This document shows, piece after piece, positions 1 to 10,900 of a stretch of DNA of 64,000 bases; within the stretch, counting starts at the first letter, position 1, and every line of letters begins with the position of its first letter. The notes beneath the pieces were generated by a model that had not been told where the DNA came from, did no database searches, and saw only the letters and a program-made list of their open reading frames with translations. The DNA is from Laccaria trichodermophora (Eukaryota > Basidiomycota > Agaricomycetes > Agaricales > Hydnangiaceae): assembly GCA_018417955.1 (NCBI GenBank), contig JACTVC010000012.1:1240001-1304000 (forward strand). The letters run 5' to 3'. The translations under genes were made by a program, and so were the position numbers.

Positions 1-1555
1 CGCGAAATTCCTGTAAGAGGCGATCCAAGAAGGCTAAGAAGTCATCCAGTTTTGTCTGCAAACGTATTTTTCCTTGAGCCAGATGGTCTCTGTCCCGTTG
101 AGCAATGTCGCTCTCGACACGCTTCACTTGAGAGAGGAAGAGCCTGCTCATTGCGATCAATAAACCAGGGTCACCAACGACAGCACTGCCGTCTTCGGAG
201 GCCGCGAATTTCTCCCAGAGCGCCCGAGCTAAGGTCGAATGTCCAAATTCGGCGATGGTAGCAATGAACCGGGCGACATACTGAGTAGGGAATGACAAGT
301 CCAATTCGACGACTTCTCTAGCTAGTCGTTTGCACAAATGAACGCTTTTGCTACGCTTTGTGAGGTAGTGCACGAGCCACGACAGGTCTAGTCCTTGAGG
401 TGGCGGATAACGGTGAACCCGCATAACTTCAGGCTGTCTAGAGTAGGCATAAAGTATCTCCGCAACCTCCCCGTGCGACACCTCCCTAGCACAGCGATAG
501 ATTTGAGACACCAGGGGGTCGGGAATCGGGGACGCGGGGTCCGTCGAACGGATCAGACGACCACAAATGTCAAGCTCCGCGGGGGTTGCATCCTCCAATA
601 GCGAGCGAATGGTTTCAGCAGCGAGGACGGCACAAAGGCTGGCAGGTGCATTCTCCCGCTCCATGAACTCAATAAGATAGCTGGATGCGAGGGGCGCCCA
701 CCCCCAGTGGAGGCATGTTCTCGTCAACGCTGGGAATACGACAGAATCAAAAGTGAGAGATCCATTGTCCTCAGGTAGAGTTTCTGCTGGGATATAGCCT
801 GAATTCACCAAGGCACCAAAAATCTCCAGTGCGCTCTCCTGCAGTTCAGATTGCTGCAAAATCCACTGGAGAAGCGCAATTGTAGATTGGATAACTGGAG
901 GGGGGGTATATGGTATGACGAAGTCTTGGGGGAGCTGTAGTTGTTGTAGGAAGGGGAGCAATAATCGCATAATATGATGAAACGTATTCCCGTGCCCTAA
1001 TTCATATATATTATTGCGAGCCCATGTCAATAGTTTATCGAAAGCTTCTGGAGAAGAGCCTTCGATGTCGCCGGGCGTCCGGTCGAGATATTCGAGCAAT
1101 GATCGCATAGATTCTTTTTCTATGATTTTGAGCCTCCCGTCACGTACAATAGTCCAGAGAAGATTCCTTCGTTCCGACTCATCTCCGGGATGGGAGTCTA
1201 TCTCGCTGACGAGGTGGTCCACCATTTGATGTGACCTAATCTCCAAGGCCTCATTCAGGACATCCAGCCAATATTCCGCAGGAAAGGTGGCAAGCTCGCC
1301 TTTCCTTCGCGCAGTTTTGAACCGCGCCAAAATGCTTGGTGCCGGCCGCATGTTATGGGGTTTGGGAGGAATTCTAGAGAGCACGCCCGCTACGGGGACT
1401 ACGACATGGCTCAAATTTGATCGTGGAGTCAGTGTTATTTGGGACTTCCGAGAAGATGTCCGAGGGTGAGATGCAATACGAGCGATGTTTGATACACTGC
1501 TTCGCAAAGAAAGGGAATGTGTGATGCAAGCAGGTACGCGACTACACAGGGACAT
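1..1555 (-). CDS. Unrecognised protein with mitochondrial-type N-terminus, 3' end beyond window
   Basis: Reading the minus strand from an ATG at 1555 gives a frame that stays open for 518 codons to the first base of the window, with no intron needed, so the C-terminus is missing. The N-terminus (MSLCSRVPACITHSLSLRSS) is rich in Ser and Arg and nearly free of acidic residues, as in mitochondrial presequences. The rest is Leu-rich and apparently helical, with stretches such as YWLDVLNEALEIRSHQMVDH, which suggests a helical-repeat protein. I cannot assign PPR motifs. It diverges from another probable mitochondrial gene 229 bp away. That the frame is coding is well supported; the location is inferred and the function unknown. 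Confidence 0.8.
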   Translation of the reverse strand, partial: MSLCSRVPACITHSLSLRSSVSNIARIASHPRTSSRKSQITLTPRSNLSHVVVPVAGVLSRIPPKPHNMRPAPSILARFKTARRKGELATFPAEYWLDVLNEALEIRSHQMVDHLVSEIDSHPGDESERRNLLWTIVRDGRLKIIEKESMRSLLEYLDRTPGDIEGSSPEAFDKLLTWARNNIYELGHGNTFHHIMRLLLPFLQQLQLPQDFVIPYTPPPVIQSTIALLQWILQQSELQESALEIFGALVNSGYIPAETLPEDNGSLTFDSVVFPALTRTCLHWGWAPLASSYLIEFMERENAPASLCAVLAAETIRSLLEDATPAELDICGRLIRSTDPASPIPDPLVSQIYRCAREVSHGEVAEILYAYSRQPEVMRVHRYPPPQGLDLSWLVHYLTKRSKSVHLCKRLAREVVELDLSFPTQYVARFIATIAEFGHSTLARALWEKFAASEDGSAVVGDPGLLIAMSRLFLSQVKRVESDIAQRDRDHLAQGKIRLQTKLDDFLAFLDRLLQEFR

Positions 1556-1784
1556 AGATCAGCTAGATGAGAGTAATTGTCAGTCTGGCGAGCACAATAT
1601 GCTGAATAAAATAAAATAAACCGACCGCATCTGAACTGTGGAGGTAAACGTTGGGTAAACGTTCCGAGTTCCAGTTGAGTGGAAGGGAAACAGCAGTCCA
1701 AAATTTGAGGACCCACGTGACCAAACATGTTTGATCCGATTCTGACGGACCGTTGTTTTCTCACTATGACTGCCCACTTGCTTC
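1556..1784. promoter_or_regulatory. Divergent promoter between two probable mitochondrial-protein genes
   Basis: This 229-bp gap separates the starts of two divergent genes, both with presequence-like N-termini. It holds a palindromic CACGTG at 1714-1719, a typical bHLH binding core, and an A/T-rich stretch of repeated AAAATAAA type near 1604-1620. Co-regulation is an inference from the arrangement. Confidence 0.45.
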
Positions 1785-3368
1785 ATGCTTGCTGCTTTTA
1801 TCAAAGCTCCTTTTCTACTCAAACGGCCGCCATTATATCCATCTTTCTCCACTCGTCTTGCCCACTCCACAGATCCAACTTCATCGTCGACGACCTCTCC
1901 ATACATCTTCAGGAAATATGCATGCGATCTCCGTAACGCAGCTCTTGAGCTACAACCCCGGCCTTTCGAGGAGTTCAACGATAGCAAGCGATTCAGCGGA
2001 AAATTCAAATACCTCGTTTATTCCTCTATCATAAAGGACCTTCTGAACGCGTCATACTTTCCTGCAGCCAGCTTTGCATTCAAGACAATGCAACCTATAT
2101 TCCATTCGCCAAGCATGAAGGCTAGGATGCTCGCATCGGCCATCGCGAAATCCTTCGGAGATCCTCATGAACGTCTCATTATACCTTTCGTCTTTCTTTC
2201 CTCACACAAGGATATGACTGAAGATATTTTTACGGAGATCATGCAAATGTTAGCCAGGCGCAAGGTCAAACCCAAGGTCTTGCTGCAACTAACCAACTAC
2301 TACATAACAGCCCGAAATGACGGTTTTGTACCCGGTCCAGACTTAGCAGCGATTTGGCTTCGTGCCAAGTTTTTAACCGAGGGCGCGGACGCTGCTTTGG
2401 TTGCTCTGAAGGAGTATAGCATGTGCTCCACCAACAGGGACCTCCTGCCATATACCACCCTGTTGTCGACTATAAACGATGTTTCACTCGACGATGCTGG
2501 CTCCGTTGAGCAAATTTTGCTCATCATGGATCACGCTCAGCTCACCTTAGACATCACCGTCTTCAATGCTCTTTTGCGCAGAGAACACAGACTCAAGCAC
2601 AGCTCATCTGCTTTCACGGTGTATGCCTCTCTCAAAGAAATGGCTGACAGTGGAATTCTACCAAACGAGGAAACCTACGCTATGCTATTCAGCTTACTCA
2701 GAAGTCGTCGTCCAAGAGTCTTGAAGAGACCACCATCTGGATTCTACCCCCCTCGCTCCCTATTTCGCGACATGGTCGATACAACGATGCACCCAGAACA
2801 CCCCCTGATGCTCAGCTCATCGCTGTTAACCGTCGCGCTCCGCGCTTTCCTCCAACATCGTGATTATCCTGCTGCTCTAGTCGCGGTCAACACATTCGAT
2901 CAGCACCGCATAGATGTACCCATAGAAGCTTACTATGTCACTGTTAAACATATTGTTCACCGAATCTGGGCTGAAGTTCGGGAAAAACGAGTACTTGGTT
3001 CGAAATTGTGGTGCGATCACTTCTTGGGCGCCAGCGCACCGACCAGTACAAAAGATGTGGAGGCTTTAGGGGAGCAGCTCTCAGAGGGTCTCGTGGATAA
3101 AATTCTGAATTTTACTCGGCAGGACAAAATGAGTATCTTGAACGTCCGCTTTCTTGAAAGCATTCCAACTGAGGTCTCAATATACTCGGCGCCCAAATTG
3201 GCGGAACTAGAGCAGGTGAAGGATCCGCTTCCGGAGGTCAAGTATCATTCGAAGCCTCTGGAACGGTTGTTGGAAAGAGCCATCGTTGCGACATTTATTC
3301 CCCAACATCGAAAGGGTTTGGAAGACGCTGTGCAGGCTGCCAGGGCAGAGATGACTCCGCCCACATAA
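1785..3368 (+). CDS. PPR-like mitochondrial protein
   Basis: A single 527-codon exon starting at ATG 1785. The first 35 residues (MLAAFIKAPFLLKRPPLYPS onward) are basic, hydroxylated and free of acidic residues, typical of a mitochondrial presequence. The body has helical pairs resembling degenerate pentatricopeptide repeats, for example DITVFNALLRREHRL and LKEMADSGILPNEETYAMLF at about residues 255-300. The second contains the classic PPR ending in which a residue such as NEETY follows G-I-L-P. Fungal PPR proteins of this kind act in mitochondrial RNA processing, stability or translation. The exact role cannot be told. The gene is intronless, unlike most of its neighbours. Confidence 0.75.
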   Translation: MLAAFIKAPFLLKRPPLYPSFSTRLAHSTDPTSSSTTSPYIFRKYACDLRNAALELQPRPFEEFNDSKRFSGKFKYLVYSSIIKDLLNASYFPAASFAFKTMQPIFHSPSMKARMLASAIAKSFGDPHERLIIPFVFLSSHKDMTEDIFTEIMQMLARRKVKPKVLLQLTNYYITARNDGFVPGPDLAAIWLRAKFLTEGADAALVALKEYSMCSTNRDLLPYTTLLSTINDVSLDDAGSVEQILLIMDHAQLTLDITVFNALLRREHRLKHSSSAFTVYASLKEMADSGILPNEETYAMLFSLLRSRRPRVLKRPPSGFYPPRSLFRDMVDTTMHPEHPLMLSSSLLTVALRAFLQHRDYPAALVAVNTFDQHRIDVPIEAYYVTVKHIVHRIWAEVREKRVLGSKLWCDHFLGASAPTSTKDVEALGEQLSEGLVDKILNFTRQDKMSILNVRFLESIPTEVSIYSAPKLAELEQVKDPLPEVKYHSKPLERLLERAIVATFIPQHRKGLEDAVQAARAEMTPPT

Positions 3369-3739
3369 TTTGAACGCCAGTCCCTTGTAACCCCGATTCG
3401 CTTCTGCAGATGATGAAAGTTTTTCCTTGGGTGTAGTTATTCGGACGTAGTAATCTCGTGGGTGTCAGTGGGACTAGGTGGGACTGCTACTAAGCAATGG
3501 ATATTCTGTCGTTGAGCGTACCGATATTCGGTATCTAGCCGGCTACTACATAGGTAATAAAGATTTCAAGAAAATCAGAATTTCTTGAATGGCGGCCCGT
3601 GGAAGACGGTGTTGTCGTGTCAAGTGTGTTTACGAAGTATTCATACAACAGATGCACACAGGGTTGTCGGCAAGAATCACCACAGTTATCTCAACGGTTG
3701 TTCAAACTTGGTCCAGTCCCTTTCCTCCCTGGTACGACA
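3369..3739. other. Intergenic, no gene seen
   Basis: 371 bp between the PPR-like gene and GRH1, both on the plus strand. Overlapping short frames here run in several phases and none joins convincingly to GRH1, whose myristoylation-type start is at 3740. It presumably holds a terminator and the GRH1 promoter and 5' UTR. Confidence 0.4.
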
Positions 3740-5280
3740 ATGGGGGCCGGCCAGTCAACGTCTCAGGCTCACCCACCCAAGCGAGGCTTACACGTCCTCA
3801 GAGTTACGCCATCATCTCCGGCTTCTCAAACAAACATCGAACCTTTCTTTGATTTCGTGGTCGGATTCGAGGGAAACTCGCTGTCTTCCGAGAATAGCAT
3901 AGATGTTGCGCAGCTAGAGAAGATTGTCGAAGGTCATGAAGGCCGTATTCTAAATCTGCTAGTTTGGAATGCCAAAAATCAACGTACGAGAGGTGTGTAC
4001 GTCATATGCTGGACTTTTGCCTGCTAATTGCCACCTATGTAGTCGTTCCCATTACACCTTCGAAGGTGTGGTCACAATCTCATTTTGACGCCAACCACAT
4101 ACCACTATCAGCCTCAACGCAACCGTCATTGTTAGGGCTGAGCATGCGGATATGTGAGCCAGAAATCGCAACTGACAACGTATGGCATGTTCTGGATGTG
4201 ATGGAAGGTAGTCCAGCAGAAAGTGCTGGTCTCGTCCCAATGGGTGATTGGATTCTAGGTTCATCTTTATTATACCTCTCCACATCATTGCGCTGATACC
4301 ATTGAAAGGCTGGTCAGGAGGAGTGCTCAGTGCAGAAAATGATTTCTATGACCTCGTAGAAGCTGTGAGTCCGTTTCAGGAGCAAGTTTTTTGGCGCTAA
4401 CACCACCCGCAGCATGTTGATAAACCCTTGAGAGTTTATGTGTACTCGCACGATTTTGAGTGCGTTTTACCATCGTTTCAGAGTAACTGCCTTTCTGACG
4501 CCTTGATAGTACCTTAAGAGAGGTAGTTCTGATTCCCAATCGTCATTGGGGGGGAGAAGGGCTGCTTGGCTGCGTTTTTGGGTAAGGCTGGTCGTGTCCT
4601 TGGCTAATTTTTTTAACTGATCATCACCACTTTACAAGATTCGGGCTCTTGCATAGAATACCACCACAAGCGGAAGATCGGATTCCTGGAACAATTCCAG
4701 CAGTACTTTATGAAGATAAGGAGGAATACGAGCAACAGGAACTCTTCGTCCCGGCAGATGTTCAAACAGAACACAGTCCACATCAACTTGCCGAGTGGAG
4801 AAGACAAGAGCAAGAACAGTGGAACAGAGAGGTCCATGCTCGGTCAATTCATGAACACGGTGAAGAAACACACTCCCATGATGAGCACGATGACCATCAC
4901 CACCACCACCACCACCATGGTCATCACACTCACACAATGCAACCCCAACGCATCCTGTCACCGAGGGTGACTGCAGCCACACCAAATCAAGCTCGGACAC
5001 CCCTCAGCCACTTGGTGAATGGTAGCTCGTCATCGTCATCATAATTTCTGCAGACTCAAAGGGGAACTTCAAAGGTCAAGTCCCTCAGCTCCAGGGATCG
5101 CCGTCAACGCTCTCAGAATATTCACCTCGGTTGAACGGGCACAGCACTTCTACACAACTCCGAACCTATTCCTCGCAGACGGATCAAGAGTCTGTTTTTG
5201 ATGATGATGCCCATGACGGAGAGGCCAGCGTGGCTGGAACGGAGGAGACGTCCCTGGGGAGCCTCACCAGCGTTGAGTAA
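3740..5280 (+). CDS. GRH1: Golgi reassembly stacking protein (GRASP55/65, Grh1)
   Basis: Exons 3740-3992, 4043-4258, 4309-4364, 4413-4459, 4510-4581, 4639-5021 and 5075-5280 join in frame to 410 residues. GRASPs tether Golgi and ER-exit membranes through two PDZ-like domains and a lipidated N-terminus. The protein begins MGAGQST, a classic N-myristoylation start. The first PDZ carries VVPITPSKVW, the second SWSGGVLS-type and LIPNRHWGGEGLLG motifs, followed by GFGLLHRIP, the family signature close to the animal GYGYLHRIP. The tail from about residue 280 is hydrophilic and includes a His run (HHHHHHHHGHHTH), then an acidic Ser/Thr-rich end. If the last intron (5022-5074) were retained, the protein would stop at 5044. 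A 32-nt version of that intron is possible but shorter than the others here. Confidence 0.93.
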
Positions 5281-5653
5281 TCTACTCTCGTGTTGGTATT
5301 CGCATCCACACGTGCGGAGGAATCATCAGCTTTCATTACATGGATATGTCAGATGCGTATATCCAGCAAAAGTTCCGGAGTAGATATAACACTATCACAT
5401 TAGAATGGAGCTCAGTGCACTACTACATATGCACAGCCCTCGTCACTCCCAGCAGCTTGTAAGCGTGATGGCGAACGGCAATGGGTCCCTTTGGCAAGCC
5501 TGAAGCAATCAGCATCAACAGGGATGGCTAGAATCGCTAACCCTTGGAGAGTGCGGCGTCGGACCAGACGGCTTAAACTCCAGGCTCTGAGCAATGAGAG
5601 GCCAGACTGAAAGGGGGATCAGAAATCACAGAAAGGATACGATTTTAATTCAA
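5281..5653. other. Intergenic between convergent genes
   Basis: 373 bp between the stop of GRH1 (plus) and the stop of the MATH-BTB gene (minus). Only short unsupported frames are seen. It presumably contains both 3' UTRs. Confidence 0.4.
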
Positions 5654-7870
5654 TCAACCTTCTTCGAACCCAGGATGCCTGCCGTTCCTGATTTGCTGCC
5701 AAACGTCTCGCATTGATTCTGATGCTCGGATTTCCTGCCAGTGTGTCAAGAAAAAGTCGATCTCCACCTGACAAAAAAATGGTAACTTGGCTCTTTTGTG
5801 TAAATTCCGAACATACCTTGCGTATTTCGTCAAATGCAGCCGCAAACGGAGAGAAGACTTCCAAAGCAATATTGTCGACCGTAAGTGATTTGAAAATATG
5901 CTAACCAGAATGAGATCTTTGTGTCGTTGAGACAATTAAAAATGATGATCACCTGTGCTGCCCGCTCTTTCAACTCTCCAAGATCCAACCCTGTGGTAAA
6001 TGTCAGGCCAGAAATATGCAAAAGAAAATGCTCTGAAGCATACGGTCGGCTACTCGGTAAGCAGCTTTAGCGGAACAAGGCGCAGGTCGCCCAGGATTGT
6101 TCTTCATCCAATCTGAAATCCACTCCGACCTGGTAGACGCAGAATCCTGCTGTGCAACGCGCTTCGCCCCGGGTACTTGCCCTGAGCCTTCTGGAGGCGT
6201 ACTCGGCAGGCTGACAACAGACGAACTCGCTGCCCGCGCGGTTCCAGAATTGTTTCCCATAAACGATGACGAGAGTGGTGCAAATACGATGCTGTCCGTG
6301 TAAAGCTATCGAAAAAGGTGCGTCAAAGAGGCTTCGGTGTACACAGCTTGAATGCCTACATAGTATAGCATGGCACGATATGTAGTGTAGGCGACATCTC
6401 TGACGACGACTGTCATCTTTGATGAGCCATGGAAAGAGTCGAGCGGCCGTTGAGTCATTGAACGGGGAGACATTTGACTTTGTGAGATTGGCGGGCACAC
6501 TACTTCCTCGCCTCGTTTTCTGTCTGCGTGTTCTGTTGGGCTGTCGGGCTGTCAACCACATAAATTGAACTGGCTTCCAGATTGGTAGACGTAGTAGGTG
6601 GTAAATCCTGCTCCGAAGATATCGAAGACGTGTCAAAAATGTCGTCATCCTCATCGTCGGAATCTTCAAACTCATGCATGATGGTACCAGAATCTGTGCC
6701 GCCCGGGCTCGTCAAATCACGGGAAGCAGATTTCGGCGTTGCAGTTGTACCTTCCAACGTCTCCGCAAAGCTCGAGTTGAACACTACAACCCATCACTGA
6801 CCACTGAAGCAATAACGCAACAAGTTCACTCACTCGTTCCAAAATATTCAGCTCGTTCGAGCATTCGCCTAGATGCCCATATCCTGCGCGCGTATCTAAA
6901 ATCTTGATGCCGCCGCGGAATGATGAATTGTACGTCGGAATAGAGGGGATCGTCAAGCAGGGCTCCTACGGTATCCAAGAGAACTTTCGGTACTGGCTGG
7001 CGAGGGAGTGTTGGGATGGGTCTTGGGCTTGCAGGCGACGATGTGATCGTGCATATGATCACGAAGGCATCTTGAGCTTTCACGGGCGTTGATTGATAAT
7101 AAACAGCATCTCTGCGTGCAAATTGCGCCCTGCATTCAAATCAGTCGGCAATGTGATTAACGTTTAGTAAAGCCGCTCACCATCCCCAGTTCGCGGTCTA
7201 AACATACATAAGCACCTGAGAAGCAAATCAGACGCGATATTACTTCACCTTGTACGAGAATGAATGGTTATGAGCTTCCTTCAGGTTGTACACAACTGTT
7301 TTTCCAATACTTTGAACAACAAATTGAGATCCAGTCAAGTAAGACAAATCGCGATCTACGCACTTTCGAAGCTCGAAACTGAACTTGTATATTCCTTCTC
7401 GATTCCACCTAACAGTAAGGTGAACCCAACACGAAAGTAGCCTCGTGGAATAGGATCTTGCCTTCCAGAATCCCCCAACGCTGCTTCCTTTTCCTCCGTC
7501 GTTGGCTATCAAGTATCGATACACATTTAACCAACAACTTGTCATGAAAATCAACTCGACAAACCTCGCAGGACAGGTACAAGCTTACAAACCCACCAGT
7601 GTCGCTGCTTCCCTCTTTCGTTGTTCCAGCGTTTGCGTAGAACAGAATCTGTACATGGGAAGCGTCATCAAGATAGGCAGAGCAGCGAAAGCGGCCATGT
7701 ATATGCACTTGCCAACTTCCTCCCCCGAACCGTGCCGACTTTGTGACTTTTGACTTTGTGTCTCCCTTGGTCGAATCAAAAAGGTTCTTGAGGCCCCTCA
7801 AGGTCCACTCAAAGGTGATAGAGGTCGATTCTTGGAATTCCGTGTTGGAATCAGCGTTCTGTGTATTCAT
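5654..7870 (-). CDS. MATH-BTB domain protein, candidate Cul3 adaptor
   Basis: Minus-strand multi-exon gene, ATG at 7870 (MNTQNADSNTEF), stop at 5654-5656. The N-terminal part is MATH/TRAF-like: SITFEWTLRGLKNLFD, then FGGGSWQVHIHG, then KEAHNHSFSYK joined to GAQFARRDAVYY across an intron near 7135-7250. This last motif is common in fungal MATH-BTB proteins. The BTB domain begins near 7000 (LLDDPLYSDVQFIIP, then ASRRMLERAEYF) and ends near 6310-6450 with KMTVVVRDVAYTTYRAMLYY. Between the two BTB halves lies an acidic, Ser/Thr-rich insert (EDSDDEDDDIFD, about 6500-6780). The C-terminus has a BACK-like helix (CSAKAAYRVAD) and ends RNGRHPGFEEG. Family members recruit substrates to cullin-3 ligases; the substrate here is unknown. 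Internal exon limits are approximate. Confidence 0.85.
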
Positions 7871-7984
7871 TCCCTCGATGTTTAGTAAAGTTGCAATTGT
7901 ACAAGATGATATGTTGTCGCGGAAGCAACAATGCAGCACGTGTAGCATGTATGTATTCTAATAATAGTGACGTCAGCGACTCTA

Positions 7985-10900
7985 CTACCCAAGCATTTTG
8001 CGAAAATCATCCTGTCCTTTCCCTGATGCTGCCTTTGAACTTGACGCCTGAGAAGCTGCTCCCCGGTCTTGTATCGTACTTTTGTTAGCCACAGCAGCTC
8101 TTGCGTGCCCCAACCCCGCCCGTGGTCGTGACACTGCTGCCCGCCTCGGCACAAACAACCCTCCGGCCTTTGGCGGCGGTGCAGAAGCACGAGTTGACGA
8201 TCCATCTCGACCCTCCTCCGTCAATTCTAATGTGTGACCATTAAATACCACAGCCTCCGTTCGTAGCAGCAGCTTTCCAGCTTCCTAATATCACAGTTAA
8301 TTTTGCATGAACGAAAAAACAAAAACAAGAAGACGACGACGAACTGCTGGGTTTTCCAACTCCACAACGGCCTCTTGTTTATCCACAAACACCTCAACGC
8401 GCTTCACAAGTGCAATTTTTTCTAAAACTTGCTGCAACAAGCCTTCCTGTGTCGCAGGCGGAAGGTTGCGGATCCGTACCGATCGACTTCGTATTTCCGC
8501 AACTCGGCTCAGTCCAATCTCAGACCTAATTTAACGTTGAGAAACTCTACAAGGAGTATTTTGCCTTGAGTGAAACTTGCCGATGTCGTGCTCGTACTCG
8601 AGAATCAGACAGCGTCACAGCAATTCTACGCTTTTTCAATTCGTAGTTATTGGCAGCTAGTGCGGTCTGCGCATCTTTCTGAAAAACGAACAACTTGAGA
8701 CTGAGGCAAGGTAATTGAAGGTATAAGTGACGCACCGCCTCCTCATATTCAATGAAGGCGTATCCTTTTGCAACGCCGTCCGGTTCCGTAGCTATCCGGA
8801 CTTCCTTCAACCTGCCATACTATTGAAACTCATCAGAACCTTTCCACCGAAACGACGAAAACAGCCATACCGTAGAGAAAAGTTTTTCAAGATCTGCTTT
8901 TGTCGTATACTTACTCAAACCAGCCACATAAACCTCCCGCTCGTTGGCGTCTTGATCAGTTCTCTCTTTCTTGCGTTCAGGATTTGAGAGATAGACGTTT
9001 AGCGGAAGATTGGGCTCCAGCTCGCGTCCGTGAAGCTCTAGTGCGCGTTCGGCGGAATTCTGACAAAGGAAAACATTGAATCACTCCGCAAAATCGACGG
9101 AGGAAAAAAAAAACATGCTGGAGAGGTATATTGTATATAACAGAAACGACGAGTCGTTTTGAATTTCTTGCTTGGCCATCGTACATCAAAGATAACGCCA
9201 TACTGACAAGCGTCATCAATCAAACCCAACAAGCAGTAAGTGTGTCCTACCTTTCCAAACAGATTCCTCATGTATGGATCATCCGCCGACTCAGGGAAGT
9301 TGGTCACGTAAAGAGTCGACTTCCACGCTAGATGCACAGCGATTTCTTGGTCACGTAGACGTTTTTTATCCTTTGTCAACGCAGCTGGTACGCTATCCTG
9401 GGGAAGAAAAAGTTTGGCTTGTTGAAGGGGAACACAAATTGAAAACAACTTACCCGCTGGAAGAACTCGACAGTAGCCACAAGTTCACCAGGAAGTTGTG
9501 TGATCTTGACTTCTCGGACACTTCCACACTACAGGCACGTCATCAACACTTAATTGTCGGTTAATAACTGGTTGAAACGTACATCTTTGAACAACTCCTT
9601 CAACTCATCCTCAGTAACTCCGGTCGGCAGCTCGGCAACGAAAACGGTGCTGTTCTCTCGGTCCCTGATGCACTTCATCAGCAGATTACATCAACCCCGC
9701 CGGGGGGACGAACCTCTTTAGCGGTGGGGGCTTTTGTTCTACTCGATTTCCATCAGCCCTAGTATGTACGTGAGAGCATGAGATAACGAACCGAATCTTG
9801 CCTTCTTATGTCCCTCTGAAGGAGATTCTTCCTCCGCACCTCGTTTCTTTCCACGTTCAAGAGCCTCCACGTCGACGTTCATGGCCACGTCATCTTGTGT
9901 TACTTCTGGGCCAGGAACCACCGGTACATTAGACTGCGCCTCTGCAGCGGCCTGCATTGCCTGGTACGCAGCCCTTTCTGCTTCCTGTAGATTGGCAAGA
10001 CTTCAGAAATATGTCCAAGTAACAGCAAAAATGTACAAACGAACCTTGGCCCGTCTGGAATATGTCTGGTATTGAGCTTTTTCAATTTTGTCCATCGCAG
10101 ATTCGACATCATCAACGGAGCCATGGGCGTGTCCGAAAGACACCCATGCTTCCCAGATAGCTTCTGGCCAGTCTAATTGTTTTGTATGAATGTCATCGAA
10201 TACTTGACGAGCTTCTTCGTATCGCTCTAATTTTCTGATTGAACGCGTGAAATGATGAAATGTGGATTTGAAGGAGGAGAGACGCACATTAGGGTGTCAG
10301 TGAGCTGAGTCCACACTAGATAACTTGATTTGGATTTCTTGGATGCATTTTGCCACACGCTCAATTCGTTGTTGAAGAGCCCTGTGGCATTATACTACTT
10401 CGTGTTAGGTATACCACTTCATCCATAGGGCAGATGCAACAAACCACAGATGCAAGAAACTTTTCAAGACGAAATTTGGCATCGCCGGTTTTGGAAGCTA
10501 TAACTGAGCGTTGAGTGAATTGTGAGGGAGTTATTGGGTAAAAAAAAAACCTTTATGGACCATCTCGATACCACTTTCCAGGACTCCAATAACAGTAGCG
10601 AGGCTATCCTCATCTGTTGGCAATCGCGTCAATGGCGATGGAATTATTTGGCGAGTTGTAGATTACCGCCGCCGCCAGCTTCCCGCCACCTCTTCTCGAA
10701 ACCTGCACGAGCAAGTATAACGGGTATTATTTGCTCTGTGTCAGCTTGCAATAGGTTAGTGCTCAAAGCCTTTGTGTAGATGTCTATCATGTTTATCAAG
10801 ATGACGGGTATGAAAAAGGAAAGAGGAAGATACCGGAGACTGTATCCAAATCATCTTCATGCCATGCACCTGGATATGAGAGATGCTCCTTTTTACAGCC

